Made by a program: the position numbers and the translations under genes
Assembly (NCBI GenBank): GCA_017621075.1
Contig: JAGATV010000017.1
Span: 34,111-98,110 of the forward strand
DNA: 64,000 nucleotides
Source of the DNA: Lachnospiraceae bacterium
GTDB lineage: Bacteria > Bacillota > Clostridia > Lachnospirales > Lachnospiraceae
Direction: 5' to 3'
In this document: piece by piece, positions 54,199 through 63,363 of the stretch
Position numbering within the stretch: the stretch's first letter is position 1
How the letters are laid out: every line of letters begins with the position of its first letter
The notes under the pieces: model-generated
The model's database searches: none
Told to the model about the DNA's origin: nothing
What the model saw: the letters and a program-made list of their open reading frames with translations, nothing else

Positions 54199-55934
54199 CT
54201 TTCCTTAACTACCTTTCCGTTTTCTACCCGGTAAACGATATCACACTTCTCAATGGTCTGAAGCCTGTGGGCAATGATGATCAGGGTCTTTTTGCCGTGG
54301 AGCCTGTTGATGGACTCCATGATGGCAGCCTCGGTATCATTGTCCAGGGCGGAGGTCGCCTCATCCAGGATCAGTACCTCCGGATTGTTGTACAGGGCCC
54401 TTGCAATGCCAATACGCTGTCTCTGTCCTCCGGACAGACGGATGCCCCGCTCTCCGATCCCTGTATCCAGCCCCTCCGGCAGAGTCTTTATGAATTCATC
54501 CAGCTGGGCTTCCTTCAACACTTCCCACAACCTGTTTTCATCGATCTTATCCTCCGCTACGCCGAAAGCCACGTTCTTACGGATAGTATCATCCAGCATA
54601 AAGATCATCTGGGGAATATAACCGATATTTTTCAGCCACTGCCTGTAATGTTTTTCCACATCCTGACCGTCCGCATAGATCTTTCCTTCCCGCACCTTAA
54701 GCAGGCCCAGCAGGATATCCACCACCGTGCTCTTTCCGGCGCCGGAGGTTCCCACGATCCCCACGGAAGCTCCCACGGGAATGGTCAGATCCGCATGATC
54801 AAAGATCAGCTTATCCGTGTTGGGGTATGCATAAGTGATCCCCTTCATCTCTATGGATTTCGTCACCGGAAGTTTTTCCTCATCATCGGTGGCAAAGGAC
54901 ATATCCACCTTGGCCTCCCCTATCTCGTCCTGGAGATTATCGCTGACTCCCATAAAGAAAGGTTCAAAATAAGCAATGGAATTGATCTGGTTGTTGATGC
55001 GGTTCACGCAGGGAAGCAGGATGAATGCCGCTGCCGCCAGAGTGCCGAACATATCCAGCATATTCTCGGTAGGCATATCCGTTGCCACCAGAAAGATCAT
55101 ATAGCCCACCATGGTGCCCACACAGACCACCTCGATCAGCAGTTTGGGGATATTATTGTAAAGGCTGTAGCGCTGTACCGCATCCACATACCCCTTGCCG
55201 CACTTGCGGTATTCGGATACAAAATACTGCTCCTTGCAGGTGATCTTTACCTCCTTGATGCCCTGCACCGTCTGGGAGATCCATTTAAACAGTCCGCTGT
55301 AATAATCCTGATTGTCCTTGCCCGCCTTGTACATGATGGGCTTTAACACCCTTTTGATGGCCCACATCAGCACCACCAGCACCACTGCCAGGATAATGGT
55401 CATGGTGCCGCTGGTCAGCAGGCAGTATGCGATGATGAACACCGACACCACGCCGTCTGACAGCATCTGTAACAGCGCCAGGATCAGGGCGTACATATTG
55501 TTCACATCGGAGGTGATGCTCCTCTGCACCACTGCCGTGTCCGCATTCAGATAAAATTCATAGCCCCGGCGCAGATAGTTGCGCATCATGCGCTCGGAGG
55601 TCCTAAACTGGTTGGTATAGACAAAGGCAAAGGTCAGCTTCTGCTGCACATACAGAAACAGATTCTTGATGATGAAGGTCACGATCATCAGCACCATCAC
55701 CGTAATGGAAAAGCTCTTGTAGTCCTTACAGTCCAGAATGTCGTACAGCATCCCCGCAATGACGTTATTCTCCACGGCATTGGGGTCCAGGACCACATTC
55801 ACCACCTGCACCAGAAGCCCCATTCCCGCAGTCTGCAGGAAGGCACCGATGACCATTAAAAATATCAGTCCCACCATGGCCCGCTTCTGTTTCTTATCCA
55901 GTAAGACACCTAATTTCTTTAAAATCTGTCTCAT
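54195..55934 (-). CDS. MsbA/PglK-type ABC flippase (fused membrane and ATPase)
   Basis: 579 residues: six membrane segments in the first ~320 residues, then the ATPase with Walker A GIVGTSGAGKST (about 384-395), Q-loop YIPQMIFMLDDTI, signature LSGGQRQR, Walker B VLILDEATSALD and H-loop IAHR. QTAGMGLLVQVVNVVLDP at the N-terminus and the general length match PglK, which flips lipid-linked oligosaccharides. The first two genes of the operon are a sialyltransferase-like enzyme and this flippase, so the second glycan seems exported by this route, separate from Wzm/Wzt. Confidence 0.87.
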   Translation of the reverse strand: MRQILKKLGVLLDKKQKRAMVGLIFLMVIGAFLQTAGMGLLVQVVNVVLDPNAVENNVIAGMLYDILDCKDYKSFSITVMVLMIVTFIIKNLFLYVQQKLTFAFVYTNQFRTSERMMRNYLRRGYEFYLNADTAVVQRSITSDVNNMYALILALLQMLSDGVVSVFIIAYCLLTSGTMTIILAVVLVVLMWAIKRVLKPIMYKAGKDNQDYYSGLFKWISQTVQGIKEVKITCKEQYFVSEYRKCGKGYVDAVQRYSLYNNIPKLLIEVVCVGTMVGYMIFLVATDMPTENMLDMFGTLAAAAFILLPCVNRINNQINSIAYFEPFFMGVSDNLQDEIGEAKVDMSFATDDEEKLPVTKSIEMKGITYAYPNTDKLIFDHADLTIPVGASVGIVGTSGAGKSTVVDILLGLLKVREGKIYADGQDVEKHYRQWLKNIGYIPQMIFMLDDTIRKNVAFGVAEDKIDENRLWEVLKEAQLDEFIKTLPEGLDTGIGERGIRLSGGQRQRIGIARALYNNPEVLILDEATSALDNDTEAAIMESINRLHGKKTLIIIAHRLQTIEKCDIVYRVENGKVVKER

Positions 55935-55948
55935 ATCAGACTCCTAAA

Positions 55949-57037
55949 TTATATTTGTTCATTCTGACGGTGGATCAGAGGGTCCTCATATCCATCCATG
56001 AAATCCTCGCCCAGCCGGACCACCTCATCCGCAAACTGAATGGCTTTGATCTCCGTAAGCACCGCCACCGCTTTCTTGAAGTGCAGCCCCGGGAAAAAAT
56101 TCAGCATCTCCATGGGCACAGTGGCATCGAACTGGGGATACTCCCCAAACAGGGTCCGGTAATCCAGTTCATCCCTGGGATGGGGTTTTAAGAAGATCGT
56201 TCCCTCTTTCTCGTACATCTTTATAATGTCCCGGAAGATCCTTTCCCGCACATCCAAAGTACACAGCGGATCTGTGAGGATCAGGATCTTATCTCCCACC
56301 TGACTGCTCTCCTCGATCTGCCTCTGCAATCCTTCCCGGTCCCTGATAAATGCCTGCAGGATCAGATCCTTATCCTCTCTGGTGAGTCTGTCCACCAGAG
56401 CCTGCCTGGGCTCGTCCTTATATCTGGGGCAGGGATACTTGATCAGAGAGCTGTCATTGACCTCCATATCCAGACAATACTTCCCGTAACCGTTCTGTAC
56501 AAAGATCAGGTTCAGATAACGGGACAAAAATGCCTTCACCCCAAAATGCCCCCTGTTGTCATAGCGGGCCGCATCAAAATTTTTCAGGCAGTTGAGCCCG
56601 TCCTCCAATGCGTGATAATAAATCTTGTACTGATTTAGATAATACCCGATGGGATCGGAGTCGCAGTACACATAAATATCCTGATATTCCCGAAAATCTA
56701 CGGGAATGTATGGCGCCTCCAGTCTGGCATACAGTTTTGTGAATCGAATGCGGCACCAAAGACTTTTTAAAAAATTGCCGCCGCCCTTCCGCCATCTTGC
56801 AAGCTGTGGGAAAAAGTCCTCCCGCTTCTCATCAAACTCGATGACCCGGGAAAACAGCCCGGTGCTCTCCACTCTCTCCTTCAGATTCTCAAAGTTGTTG
56901 GACATCTTGGACAGCACCAGATCAGCCGTGCCGGGATCAGTTCCTTTGTCCCTGCACTCTGCCCGCAGTTTCAGTTCTTTCAAAAATGTCACATACACAT
57001 GATAATAGGTGTGACACACATATATCCTGTCTTTCAT
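55949..57037 (-). CDS. Sialyltransferase-like glycosyltransferase, candidate Pse transferase
   Basis: 362 residues. CHTYYHVYVTFLKEL at the N-terminus, HALEDGLNCLK in the middle (about 142-152), FLKPHPRDELDY near residue 280 and the following FPGLHFKKAVAVLTEIKAI resemble the GT52 and related bacterial sialyl/polysialyltransferases, whose HP-type motif binds the CMP sugar. In this window the CMP sugar made is CMP-pseudaminic acid, so a pseudaminyltransferase role is inferred. First gene of the long operon, with AAAGGG before ATG 57037 and an extended -10 promoter upstream. Confidence 0.72.
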   Translation of the reverse strand: MKDRIYVCHTYYHVYVTFLKELKLRAECRDKGTDPGTADLVLSKMSNNFENLKERVESTGLFSRVIEFDEKREDFFPQLARWRKGGGNFLKSLWCRIRFTKLYARLEAPYIPVDFREYQDIYVYCDSDPIGYYLNQYKIYYHALEDGLNCLKNFDAARYDNRGHFGVKAFLSRYLNLIFVQNGYGKYCLDMEVNDSSLIKYPCPRYKDEPRQALVDRLTREDKDLILQAFIRDREGLQRQIEESSQVGDKILILTDPLCTLDVRERIFRDIIKMYEKEGTIFLKPHPRDELDYRTLFGEYPQFDATVPMEMLNFFPGLHFKKAVAVLTEIKAIQFADEVVRLGEDFMDGYEDPLIHRQNEQI

Positions 57038-57090
57038 ATTTCCCTTTTCCGGGCAGGATTCCCATACCCTTTTTGCGCACTCAATAGTTT

Positions 57091-57119
57091 ATTTTACCAT
57101 AAATTCCCCCTGTGGTAAA
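57091..57119 (-). promoter_or_regulatory. Promoter of the 25-kb operon (extended -10)
   Basis: Minus strand TTTATGG directly followed by TAAAAT (57096-57091). The -35 is weak (TTTACC, 17-base spacing). The 15-base core AATTTATGGTAAAAT is identical to that before pgm. Confidence 0.6.
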
Positions 57120-57180
57120 ATATTGCCCTTAATTTTAGGAATTTCTTAAGATTTTCTTCACTTTTGTCCACAGGCATCCG

Positions 57181-58926
57181 TCACCGGGGCGTCACCTCAT
57201 ACAGCCAGATACGGTAATAGCTGTCTAACGTTTCAAAGGGCTCCATCCTCGCCAGGGTCAGTCCTGTTTCCTCCGCATTTTCTATGGGCATGGCTGCAAA
57301 CAGATATCTTGCCCCCATCTCATACATTTTCTCTGTATTCAGTTCTATATTCTGATAGCTGCCCCCGTTGTTTCCGGCGATCATCATATAATTTCCGGTC
57401 TCGCCGTTAAACAGATAACAGCGGTTCCCCCAGGCATCGAAATACACCCTCACGCCTTCTGACTTCTCCAGTTCCCGGGCAATGATCTCTCTGAACTCAT
57501 GCTTATATTCCAGAGGATACAGATTGGAATAACCGTCCAGACAATAAAAACCGTTGTACAATGCCGCCGCAGGAGTAATGCCCAGACTCACAGTCCGATA
57601 GGAAGCCTTATCCTTCCCGATGAATTCCTCTATCTGTGCAAACACATCCTCCGCATAATAATCATCCCAGTTCATCAGTTTATAAGTGTCCGGAAAGATC
57701 ATCAGCCGCAGATTATGATATATGGTGCTGTTGGGATATACCGCCATGCACAAAAGTACTGCCGCCAGAAAAGCAGCACCGTACCGAAACACCAACAGCC
57801 GGCCCGTCTCTTCCATCAAAAGCTTCATACATAGCGCCAGGATCAAATACCAGCACAGGGGCAGCAGCCAGTAAATACGGTCCGCCTGGAAATACTTTAC
57901 CACGCCGCCGATCTCCATGCGCAGCTCTGCCACCCAGGGCGTCCGCCACAGCACCGCACCTGCGGATATCACAAAGGCCCCGGCAAACAGACCGGCAATG
58001 GCCTGATAGGTGCCTCCGCACTTGAAAGGATTAGACTTTTTTACCACGGGGTATCCCAAAAGAACCAGTACCGCCAGGGCCACGATGACCCCATTATAAG
58101 ATTTGCCGTAGCTGCCGCCTTCCAAAAAGATCTCTCCAAAATACGCAAGCCAGTCCGGCATGGCCGCCACTATCATTTCTTCCCGGTGGGACACAAAAGA
58201 TGTGCCTATTCCCAACATCTCCCTTAAAAGCCCCGCATTACACAACAGATAGGTTCCCGTCAGCACAAGAAAGGCAATGCCTATTCCTCCGGTCTTCAGG
58301 CTCCTTTTCTTTAAACTTAAGATCAGCCAGGCTGCCATAAGCAGCGCTATCCAGGCAAAGCCCACCAGTGCCAGGGAAGAACTGACCCCGTAAAGGATGA
58401 TGCAGCCATAATATTTGAGCCCCCGTCCCTTGTTCTCATAAAGATTAAGCAGCGCCCAGAGCAGAAGAGGCTGCCCCAGGATGGATAACCCATACACCGG
58501 GTAAAAGGGCAGATATACAAAGATCCCCGAAACGATCATAGCCGTCAGGGAAGATCCTGTCATATATTTCACCAGCAGGAACATGCCAAAATACCCTGCC
58601 AGGATCACAAAAATGTGCATGGCCGCAAAAGCCGCAAAGGGCGGCAGAAATTTGTACAAGAGCACTCCGATGGGCGCCGGCGGCGTCATGGCGCTCTTCT
58701 GCATCCCATTCATAAATTCCGGTATGATATCGCTGCCGGAAAATAAATATTTGGCCCGGTAAATATAGTTTAACACCTCACCGTCCAGCTGGTCGTTCAT
58801 CTGGACATAACACCCGCTCCCCAGCACGAAGTACGGAAGGATCAACACCATGACCACCAAAAGCCCCATCCACATCCAGGGCAGTTTATTCAGGAAATCT
58901 ATCAGTCTGTTGCCTTTGCGTGTCAT
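57181..58926 (-). CDS. Polytopic DUF6044-like membrane protein, second copy
   Basis: About 581 residues from ATG 58926, which has AAAGGAG; ATG 58947 further up has no site. About twelve membrane segments and an outer C-terminal domain. QMNDQLDGEVLNYIYRAKYLF, TPPAPIGVLLYKFL, SLGITPAAALYNGFYCLDGYS and the tail LDSYYRIWLYEV are shared with the paralog at 35706. Likely GT-C-like, function unproven. It is the last gene of the 62162-57181 operon. Confidence 0.77.
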   Translation of the reverse strand: MTRKGNRLIDFLNKLPWMWMGLLVVMVLILPYFVLGSGCYVQMNDQLDGEVLNYIYRAKYLFSGSDIIPEFMNGMQKSAMTPPAPIGVLLYKFLPPFAAFAAMHIFVILAGYFGMFLLVKYMTGSSLTAMIVSGIFVYLPFYPVYGLSILGQPLLLWALLNLYENKGRGLKYYGCIILYGVSSSLALVGFAWIALLMAAWLILSLKKRSLKTGGIGIAFLVLTGTYLLCNAGLLREMLGIGTSFVSHREEMIVAAMPDWLAYFGEIFLEGGSYGKSYNGVIVALAVLVLLGYPVVKKSNPFKCGGTYQAIAGLFAGAFVISAGAVLWRTPWVAELRMEIGGVVKYFQADRIYWLLPLCWYLILALCMKLLMEETGRLLVFRYGAAFLAAVLLCMAVYPNSTIYHNLRLMIFPDTYKLMNWDDYYAEDVFAQIEEFIGKDKASYRTVSLGITPAAALYNGFYCLDGYSNLYPLEYKHEFREIIARELEKSEGVRVYFDAWGNRCYLFNGETGNYMMIAGNNGGSYQNIELNTEKMYEMGARYLFAAMPIENAEETGLTLARMEPFETLDSYYRIWLYEVTPR

Positions 58927-58949
58927 TTTGTTCTCCTTTGGCTGCATTC

Positions 58950-60707
58950 TTAAAAATGTACTATAATATAGTCCCCCATGTCCACAATGGAGCCCTCCGC
59001 CGGAAAATGGGGCAGTTCCTTGGCATACTCCTCCGCCTCCTGATACCGCTCGATATCCGGGAAAGGCTGTAATTCATAACCCTCCATGGCAAAAAAGCGG
59101 ATCAGCTCCGAATTGTCATCAAAGGCATAGCGGCCCCAATCGATCACCGACAGGGAAGGAGTCTGGGCCACCCACACTCCATAAGGACGGTAAAATTTCT
59201 CCAAAAGATGCTCGTCCACCAGTGAAGTGATCTGCTTCATCCGATAAAAGGTCTCCGAGTTGTACTCAATATACGCATCTTCTATGACACCGTAAGGAAC
59301 TTCGTAGGTTCCGGCAAACATCACCGGCTTGGAGATATCAAATCCTGCCTGGAGTTCCTGTGCGATCTGTCTTGCAGTATTCTGCGCCGCCTCATATTTC
59401 CTGTAATCCACATAAAACCACCTGTTCATATCCATACACTGGTTCCAGAGAATCACAAACAGTAAAAAAACGGCAGTCCCCCTGCACACTGTTTTTATTC
59501 CTCCGGTCTTCCTGCTTTGGCCTGCCGCCACGGCCTGCCCCGCTGCCCGTTTAGCCCGCTTCCCGGTAATATCCCAGACTCCATAGACAAAAAGCAACGC
59601 CCCATAACCGCAGATCACCGGCAAAAACTGAGCTGACCGATACAGTGTGGCCTTCCCCTCCACGATCACCAGCAGGAAAGAAACTGCAAAGCTTCCCACT
59701 GTCAGAAACAAGATCCACAAATCCCTTCTGCGAATGCTCTGCCAGATACTCATTACAGTCATCGCCACCGCTGCCAGCAGGAACACCCTGATAGGATAAT
59801 AAGCATAAGCAAACACCCCGTACATCACAAAAATACGCTTTAATACCATGGCAAACTCGGCCCGGGCACCCGGCTCTGTCATCCAGGCAGCCATCTCCGC
59901 AACGGAGCGCTGTACCGCATCATCCCTCAGATACTCCAGTCCGAAAACCTTTGTCACCAGTGCGATCATCAGACTGCGGAGCACCATACCTGCCGCTGCC
60001 GCCATTGCAGCTATCAGAAGAGAGCGGAATACCTTTACCCGTACCCCTGCAAACCTCATGGTCAGAAGCACCAAAAATACCCCTAAGAGCCATACGATCA
60101 TAAAAGATTCATAACAGCCTATTGCGATCCACATAAACACTGCTGATCCCAAGAATCCCGGTATCCACATCCGGAGCCCTTTGAAAGACAGCCTCTTCCC
60201 CTCCGAATGCCCTTGGGGTTCCAGGCTCTTTACCGCCGCTTTCTCCAATCCTTCCCTAAAAAAGCACAGACTGATGCCGCAGCTAAGATAACCGATGGAT
60301 ATTCCATTGTGCAGATGATAGGTGTAAACCTCGCTGATCAGCGGACAGGACAAAAAGATTCCCCCAAAGAAAAGGTATCCCCACCGGGGAATCGTTTCCC
60401 CCAGGATAGAATAGAACAACGCACACCACACCGTTACCGCCATCATCAAGAGCAGCACTCCTGCCAGGTCTGTCAAAAACGGCGCATAATCGGCGATACG
60501 CAGTATCTTATTCAGCAAAAACAGCACCCATCTCCCCACAATGGCCACAAGCCCCTCCTCAAAATAATAGGAATAGGGGGTGTCGTCAATACCCACCGTG
60601 GAATGGGTGATCAGAAAACCATAGCTGCATGCAGCCGTCAGACATAAGACCGCCACATACCGCTTATCTCTATAAAAATATGCCAGTCGATCCAGCCACT
60701 TCCTCAT
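58950..60707 (-). CDS. GtrII-like membrane glycosyltransferase, second copy
   Basis: 585 residues, about eleven membrane segments, C-terminal outer domain (about 465-585). The first outer loop VGIDDTPYSYYFEEGLVAIVGRW has the acidic pair and Arg-Trp pattern of the GtrII family, as at 41017. It would use a polyprenyl-linked sugar; the only GtrB seen is at 40036. It starts six bases after the stop of the GT39-like gene, so they are cotranslated. Confidence 0.78.
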   Translation of the reverse strand: MRKWLDRLAYFYRDKRYVAVLCLTAACSYGFLITHSTVGIDDTPYSYYFEEGLVAIVGRWVLFLLNKILRIADYAPFLTDLAGVLLLMMAVTVWCALFYSILGETIPRWGYLFFGGIFLSCPLISEVYTYHLHNGISIGYLSCGISLCFFREGLEKAAVKSLEPQGHSEGKRLSFKGLRMWIPGFLGSAVFMWIAIGCYESFMIVWLLGVFLVLLTMRFAGVRVKVFRSLLIAAMAAAAGMVLRSLMIALVTKVFGLEYLRDDAVQRSVAEMAAWMTEPGARAEFAMVLKRIFVMYGVFAYAYYPIRVFLLAAVAMTVMSIWQSIRRRDLWILFLTVGSFAVSFLLVIVEGKATLYRSAQFLPVICGYGALLFVYGVWDITGKRAKRAAGQAVAAGQSRKTGGIKTVCRGTAVFLLFVILWNQCMDMNRWFYVDYRKYEAAQNTARQIAQELQAGFDISKPVMFAGTYEVPYGVIEDAYIEYNSETFYRMKQITSLVDEHLLEKFYRPYGVWVAQTPSLSVIDWGRYAFDDNSELIRFFAMEGYELQPFPDIERYQEAEEYAKELPHFPAEGSIVDMGDYIIVHF

Positions 60708-60713
60708 TAAACC

Positions 60714-62162
60714 CTAGCCTTCCTCCCGTTTTGTCAGTCTGAAGATCACAAAGTCATAATACATGTACGGGAAGCTCAGCACTTCCTCATAATCGTAGTA
60801 TTCTTCCAGATTCTCCGGCGTATCACCCTCAAAGGTGATGTACCAGATATTCCCCTCCACACCTTCCAGTTGGCTATAGTCCGTGAAAGCATCCGTATTG
60901 GAAAAAGGAAGGCTGTACAATTTATAGCCGTAAATATAATATTGCAGATCCGGATGATATACATTCAAAAAGATCGTATGGGTGTACGGTCCGATCATCA
61001 CATCCCGATCCGTAACCTGCTCCTCAAAGAATTCCTCATAAGTCTCAAGGCCCTTGTCATACTCCAATGCCAGTTCCGAACGATACTGGAGCACAAAGCA
61101 GAATGCCGCCACGCCCAGGATACAACCCTTGACTTTCCTGGAGCCGATCCGGCTGAAACCCACTGCGTAGAACAGCATCAAAAATCCAAATCCCGGAAAC
61201 GCATATCTGCCCATAAAGCAATTATTGAGATATGCGGAGATCAGTCCTCCAGCCAGTGCCGTAAGCGCCAATGCGCCAACACCCACAGCAGGGGCATAAT
61301 TGTGATGTGCTCGCATCCAGTCCACAGCACAGTAACCAAGCACCAGACAAAGTCCCATGCCCAGAAGCACCACAGGACCGATGGGCGTTTCCACCGCCGA
61401 GAACCACTCCTTACAATAATCCATCAATGAATAAAAATCTGCCATCTCGCTGGCCGACCCGGTATCATACCGCATCCGCAGGATCATCTGCCTGCAGGTC
61501 ACTGCCAGCCAGGGCAGGAATGCCACAGAAACCGTAACCCCGCACAGAAAGAACGGCTTTAGCTTCTCCTTCTGTTTTTTGCAGATCAGGACTCCCAGGA
61601 ACAGTACATATAAGAAAAAGGTCTGTATCATGGCAAAGGTATGACAGTACACCGTACAGATACTCGCCACACAAAACACTACCCACTTATGCGAAGAAGC
61701 TTCCAGATAGATATCGTAAGCCGACAGACCCGCCAGCGTCAGAAAGAACAGCGCCACCGCATACATCCGTACATTTCCGGCCTGCACGCTCATAATGGGC
61801 ATCAGGATGGAAAACAGCATAAAATAGACGGATATCTGCTGTCCAAATAATTTTTTGACATAATATTTTCCAAGCAGCAGATAACCCATCATGAATAACA
61901 GAGACATGAGTTTCAGCCCCCAAAAATGCGTTCCACCGCCACAAAGGTGATAGAACAGTTTCAGGAGCACATAATAAAACGGAGAGTGATCATCCGTTGC
62001 CGTGATATAGAGCAGCCTGCCCCAGGACTGTGAGACCATGGAAGCAGAATATGCCTCATCATACCACAAATTATTGGTCAGGCACAGCGCACCCCAGAGG
62101 ACCAGGCCCACCAGGGGAAGTGCATGCCATATAAAAGTTTGTCTTTTTTCTTTGTCTTTCAT
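60714..62162 (-). CDS. GT39-like (GT-C fold) membrane glycosyltransferase, second copy
   Basis: About 482 residues from ATG 62162, seven bases after GGGGAG; an ATG six bases earlier abuts the ribosome site. About eleven membrane segments. The first outer loop NLWYDEAYSASMVSQSW has the Asp-Glu catalytic pair of PMT/ArnT-like enzymes and ATDDHSPFYYVLLKLFYHL the second motif. The counterpart is at 33958. It heads a three-gene operon behind a good promoter with a very short leader. Confidence 0.84.
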   Translation of the reverse strand: MKDKEKRQTFIWHALPLVGLVLWGALCLTNNLWYDEAYSASMVSQSWGRLLYITATDDHSPFYYVLLKLFYHLCGGGTHFWGLKLMSLLFMMGYLLLGKYYVKKLFGQQISVYFMLFSILMPIMSVQAGNVRMYAVALFFLTLAGLSAYDIYLEASSHKWVVFCVASICTVYCHTFAMIQTFFLYVLFLGVLICKKQKEKLKPFFLCGVTVSVAFLPWLAVTCRQMILRMRYDTGSASEMADFYSLMDYCKEWFSAVETPIGPVVLLGMGLCLVLGYCAVDWMRAHHNYAPAVGVGALALTALAGGLISAYLNNCFMGRYAFPGFGFLMLFYAVGFSRIGSRKVKGCILGVAAFCFVLQYRSELALEYDKGLETYEEFFEEQVTDRDVMIGPYTHTIFLNVYHPDLQYYIYGYKLYSLPFSNTDAFTDYSQLEGVEGNIWYITFEGDTPENLEEYYDYEEVLSFPYMYYDFVIFRLTKREEG

Positions 62163-62179
62163 GTGCATTCTCCCCTGTT

Positions 62180-62208
62180 ATTATACTATTCCCGGCTTAA
62201 GAAAGCAA
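62180..62208 (-). promoter_or_regulatory. Promoter of the GT39-GtrII-DUF6044 operon
   Basis: Minus strand: TTGCTT (62208-62203), 17 bases, TATAAT (62185-62180). The predicted transcript starts only about 10-12 bases before ATG 62162, just enough for the ribosome site. Confidence 0.68.
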
Positions 62209-62228
62209 CGCTCTCATATTGGGATTTG

Positions 62229-63206
62229 CTAGAATCCCGCCTGCTTCATCCTTTCTGCAAAGGCATCTTCCTCCATGTTTATATAACCAGCCGCATCCCG
62301 GAGCTTCAAAAGTCCTTCCTTGACAAGGGTATATAAAGTTATCTCCATTCCTTTTTCCATTCCTTCTTCCCTGCCGATGCTTCTCTCTTCTTCAGCCCAT
62401 TCTCTCATTGCCTGGCACATATCATATTCCTCCCATTGCTCCTGGTTCATATATCTCATCCTGTTCTCCCAAAGCCGTGGGGCATTCAGCATCACTGCTG
62501 CCGCCTCCAGGGTTTCCCCGCTGACATGGCGGTATCCCTCACCACTCTCCACAAGCCGTTTTAATTCTGCCTTGTCTCTCCGATAGCAGAGCATCTCAAA
62601 GAGTACTCTTACTTCTGTTTTGAAAATTTCAAATTTCTTTTCCTCATTCACACAGTAAAGATGAAACGGATAATCTGCAAAAAAGCTGCTCATGCCGTCC
62701 CCATCCATCCCGAAATCCATCATATCCTTCAAACTCCTGGGTCCGTCCCAGGATTCCTCTCCGTGATAAAGGCACAGGGTATAGACAGGTATCAACCGGT
62801 CATTCCTCGTCACCCTGCACAGTCTCTCTGCGGCATTGGCATAACAACCCTCTTTCTCATTCCGCCTGCGGATATCCGCAAGCTGTCTGCCATACTCCAT
62901 GGCATCATATTGCATACACCGAAAAGGCATAGCATAATCCACCAGATTCTGATTTTCCAAAGCAAGTACTCTGAGAATTTCTCCAGACTCCAACTGCATC
63001 CTGATATCGCGGATACGTTCCAAGTCATTCCCTAATCGGTGGTCTTTTCCTTTTCTGTTTCCCGGTCCTATGCAGACCTCTGATATCTCCGACAGTCCTT
63101 CTGCACAGATAGCCTGTCTTCCGTCAAAGAACACGCCGTTGAACAGATCAGCAAAACGCTCCCTGTCCCGGAAATAGCGGTTCAGTACATTATTTACTTT
63201 TCCCAT
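62229..63206 (-). CDS. Rpn-family PD-(D/E)xK nuclease/transposase-like protein
   Basis: About 325 residues from ATG 63206 (AGGAGG). Rpn proteins are DNA endonucleases that promote RecA-independent recombination and are spread as mobile or defence-like genes. Seen: the N-terminal NVLNRYFRDRERFADLFNGVFF, the nuclease core VLALENQNLVDYAMPFRCMQYD (E-x-Q) and the Lys/Glu-rich C-terminal helix with GREEGMEKGMEITLYTLVKEG typical of the family. It stands alone, next to the trailer end of a CRISPR array, behind a consensus promoter. Confidence 0.85.
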   Translation of the reverse strand: MGKVNNVLNRYFRDRERFADLFNGVFFDGRQAICAEGLSEISEVCIGPGNRKGKDHRLGNDLERIRDIRMQLESGEILRVLALENQNLVDYAMPFRCMQYDAMEYGRQLADIRRRNEKEGCYANAAERLCRVTRNDRLIPVYTLCLYHGEESWDGPRSLKDMMDFGMDGDGMSSFFADYPFHLYCVNEEKKFEIFKTEVRVLFEMLCYRRDKAELKRLVESGEGYRHVSGETLEAAAVMLNAPRLWENRMRYMNQEQWEEYDMCQAMREWAEEERSIGREEGMEKGMEITLYTLVKEGLLKLRDAAGYINMEEDAFAERMKQAGF

Positions 63207-63248
63207 GGTTCCTCCTATTACCGGCAGGAGGAATCCAGTGTGCGCTCC

Positions 63249-63281
63249 TGCCATTTCTGTTAAGTATTTGAGTAAATGGCA
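63249..63281. repeat. Inverted repeat in the rpn leader
   Basis: TGCCATTT (63249-63256) and AAATGGCA (63274-63281) form a perfect 8-base stem around 17 bases, within the rpn 5' leader. It could be a leader hairpin or a protein site; no T-run follows. Confidence 0.45.
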
Positions 63282-63334
63282 GAATTGCCGGAATGTGCCG
63301 AATGCACGTTTCTTTGATTACTCTTGATTGCTTT

Positions 63335-63363
63335 ATTATATTATTGATGGTATCATTTGTCAA
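63335..63363 (-). promoter_or_regulatory. Consensus promoter of the rpn gene
   Basis: Minus strand: TTGACA (63363-63358), 17 bases, TATAAT (63340-63335). Both boxes are perfect, the strongest promoter of the window. It lies between the array's last repeat and the rpn leader and reads away from the array. Confidence 0.85.

Noticed and set aside
54267-55346. 359-codon plus-strand open frame opposite the ABC flippase
   Set aside because: Antisense shadow; the minus-strand protein has all ABC motifs in order.
63207-63330. Possible tracrRNA in the rpn leader behind the consensus promoter
   Set aside because: It has small hairpins, but I could find no stretch matching the repeat well enough to be an anti-repeat; an 8-base ACTCAAAT likeness is too short.
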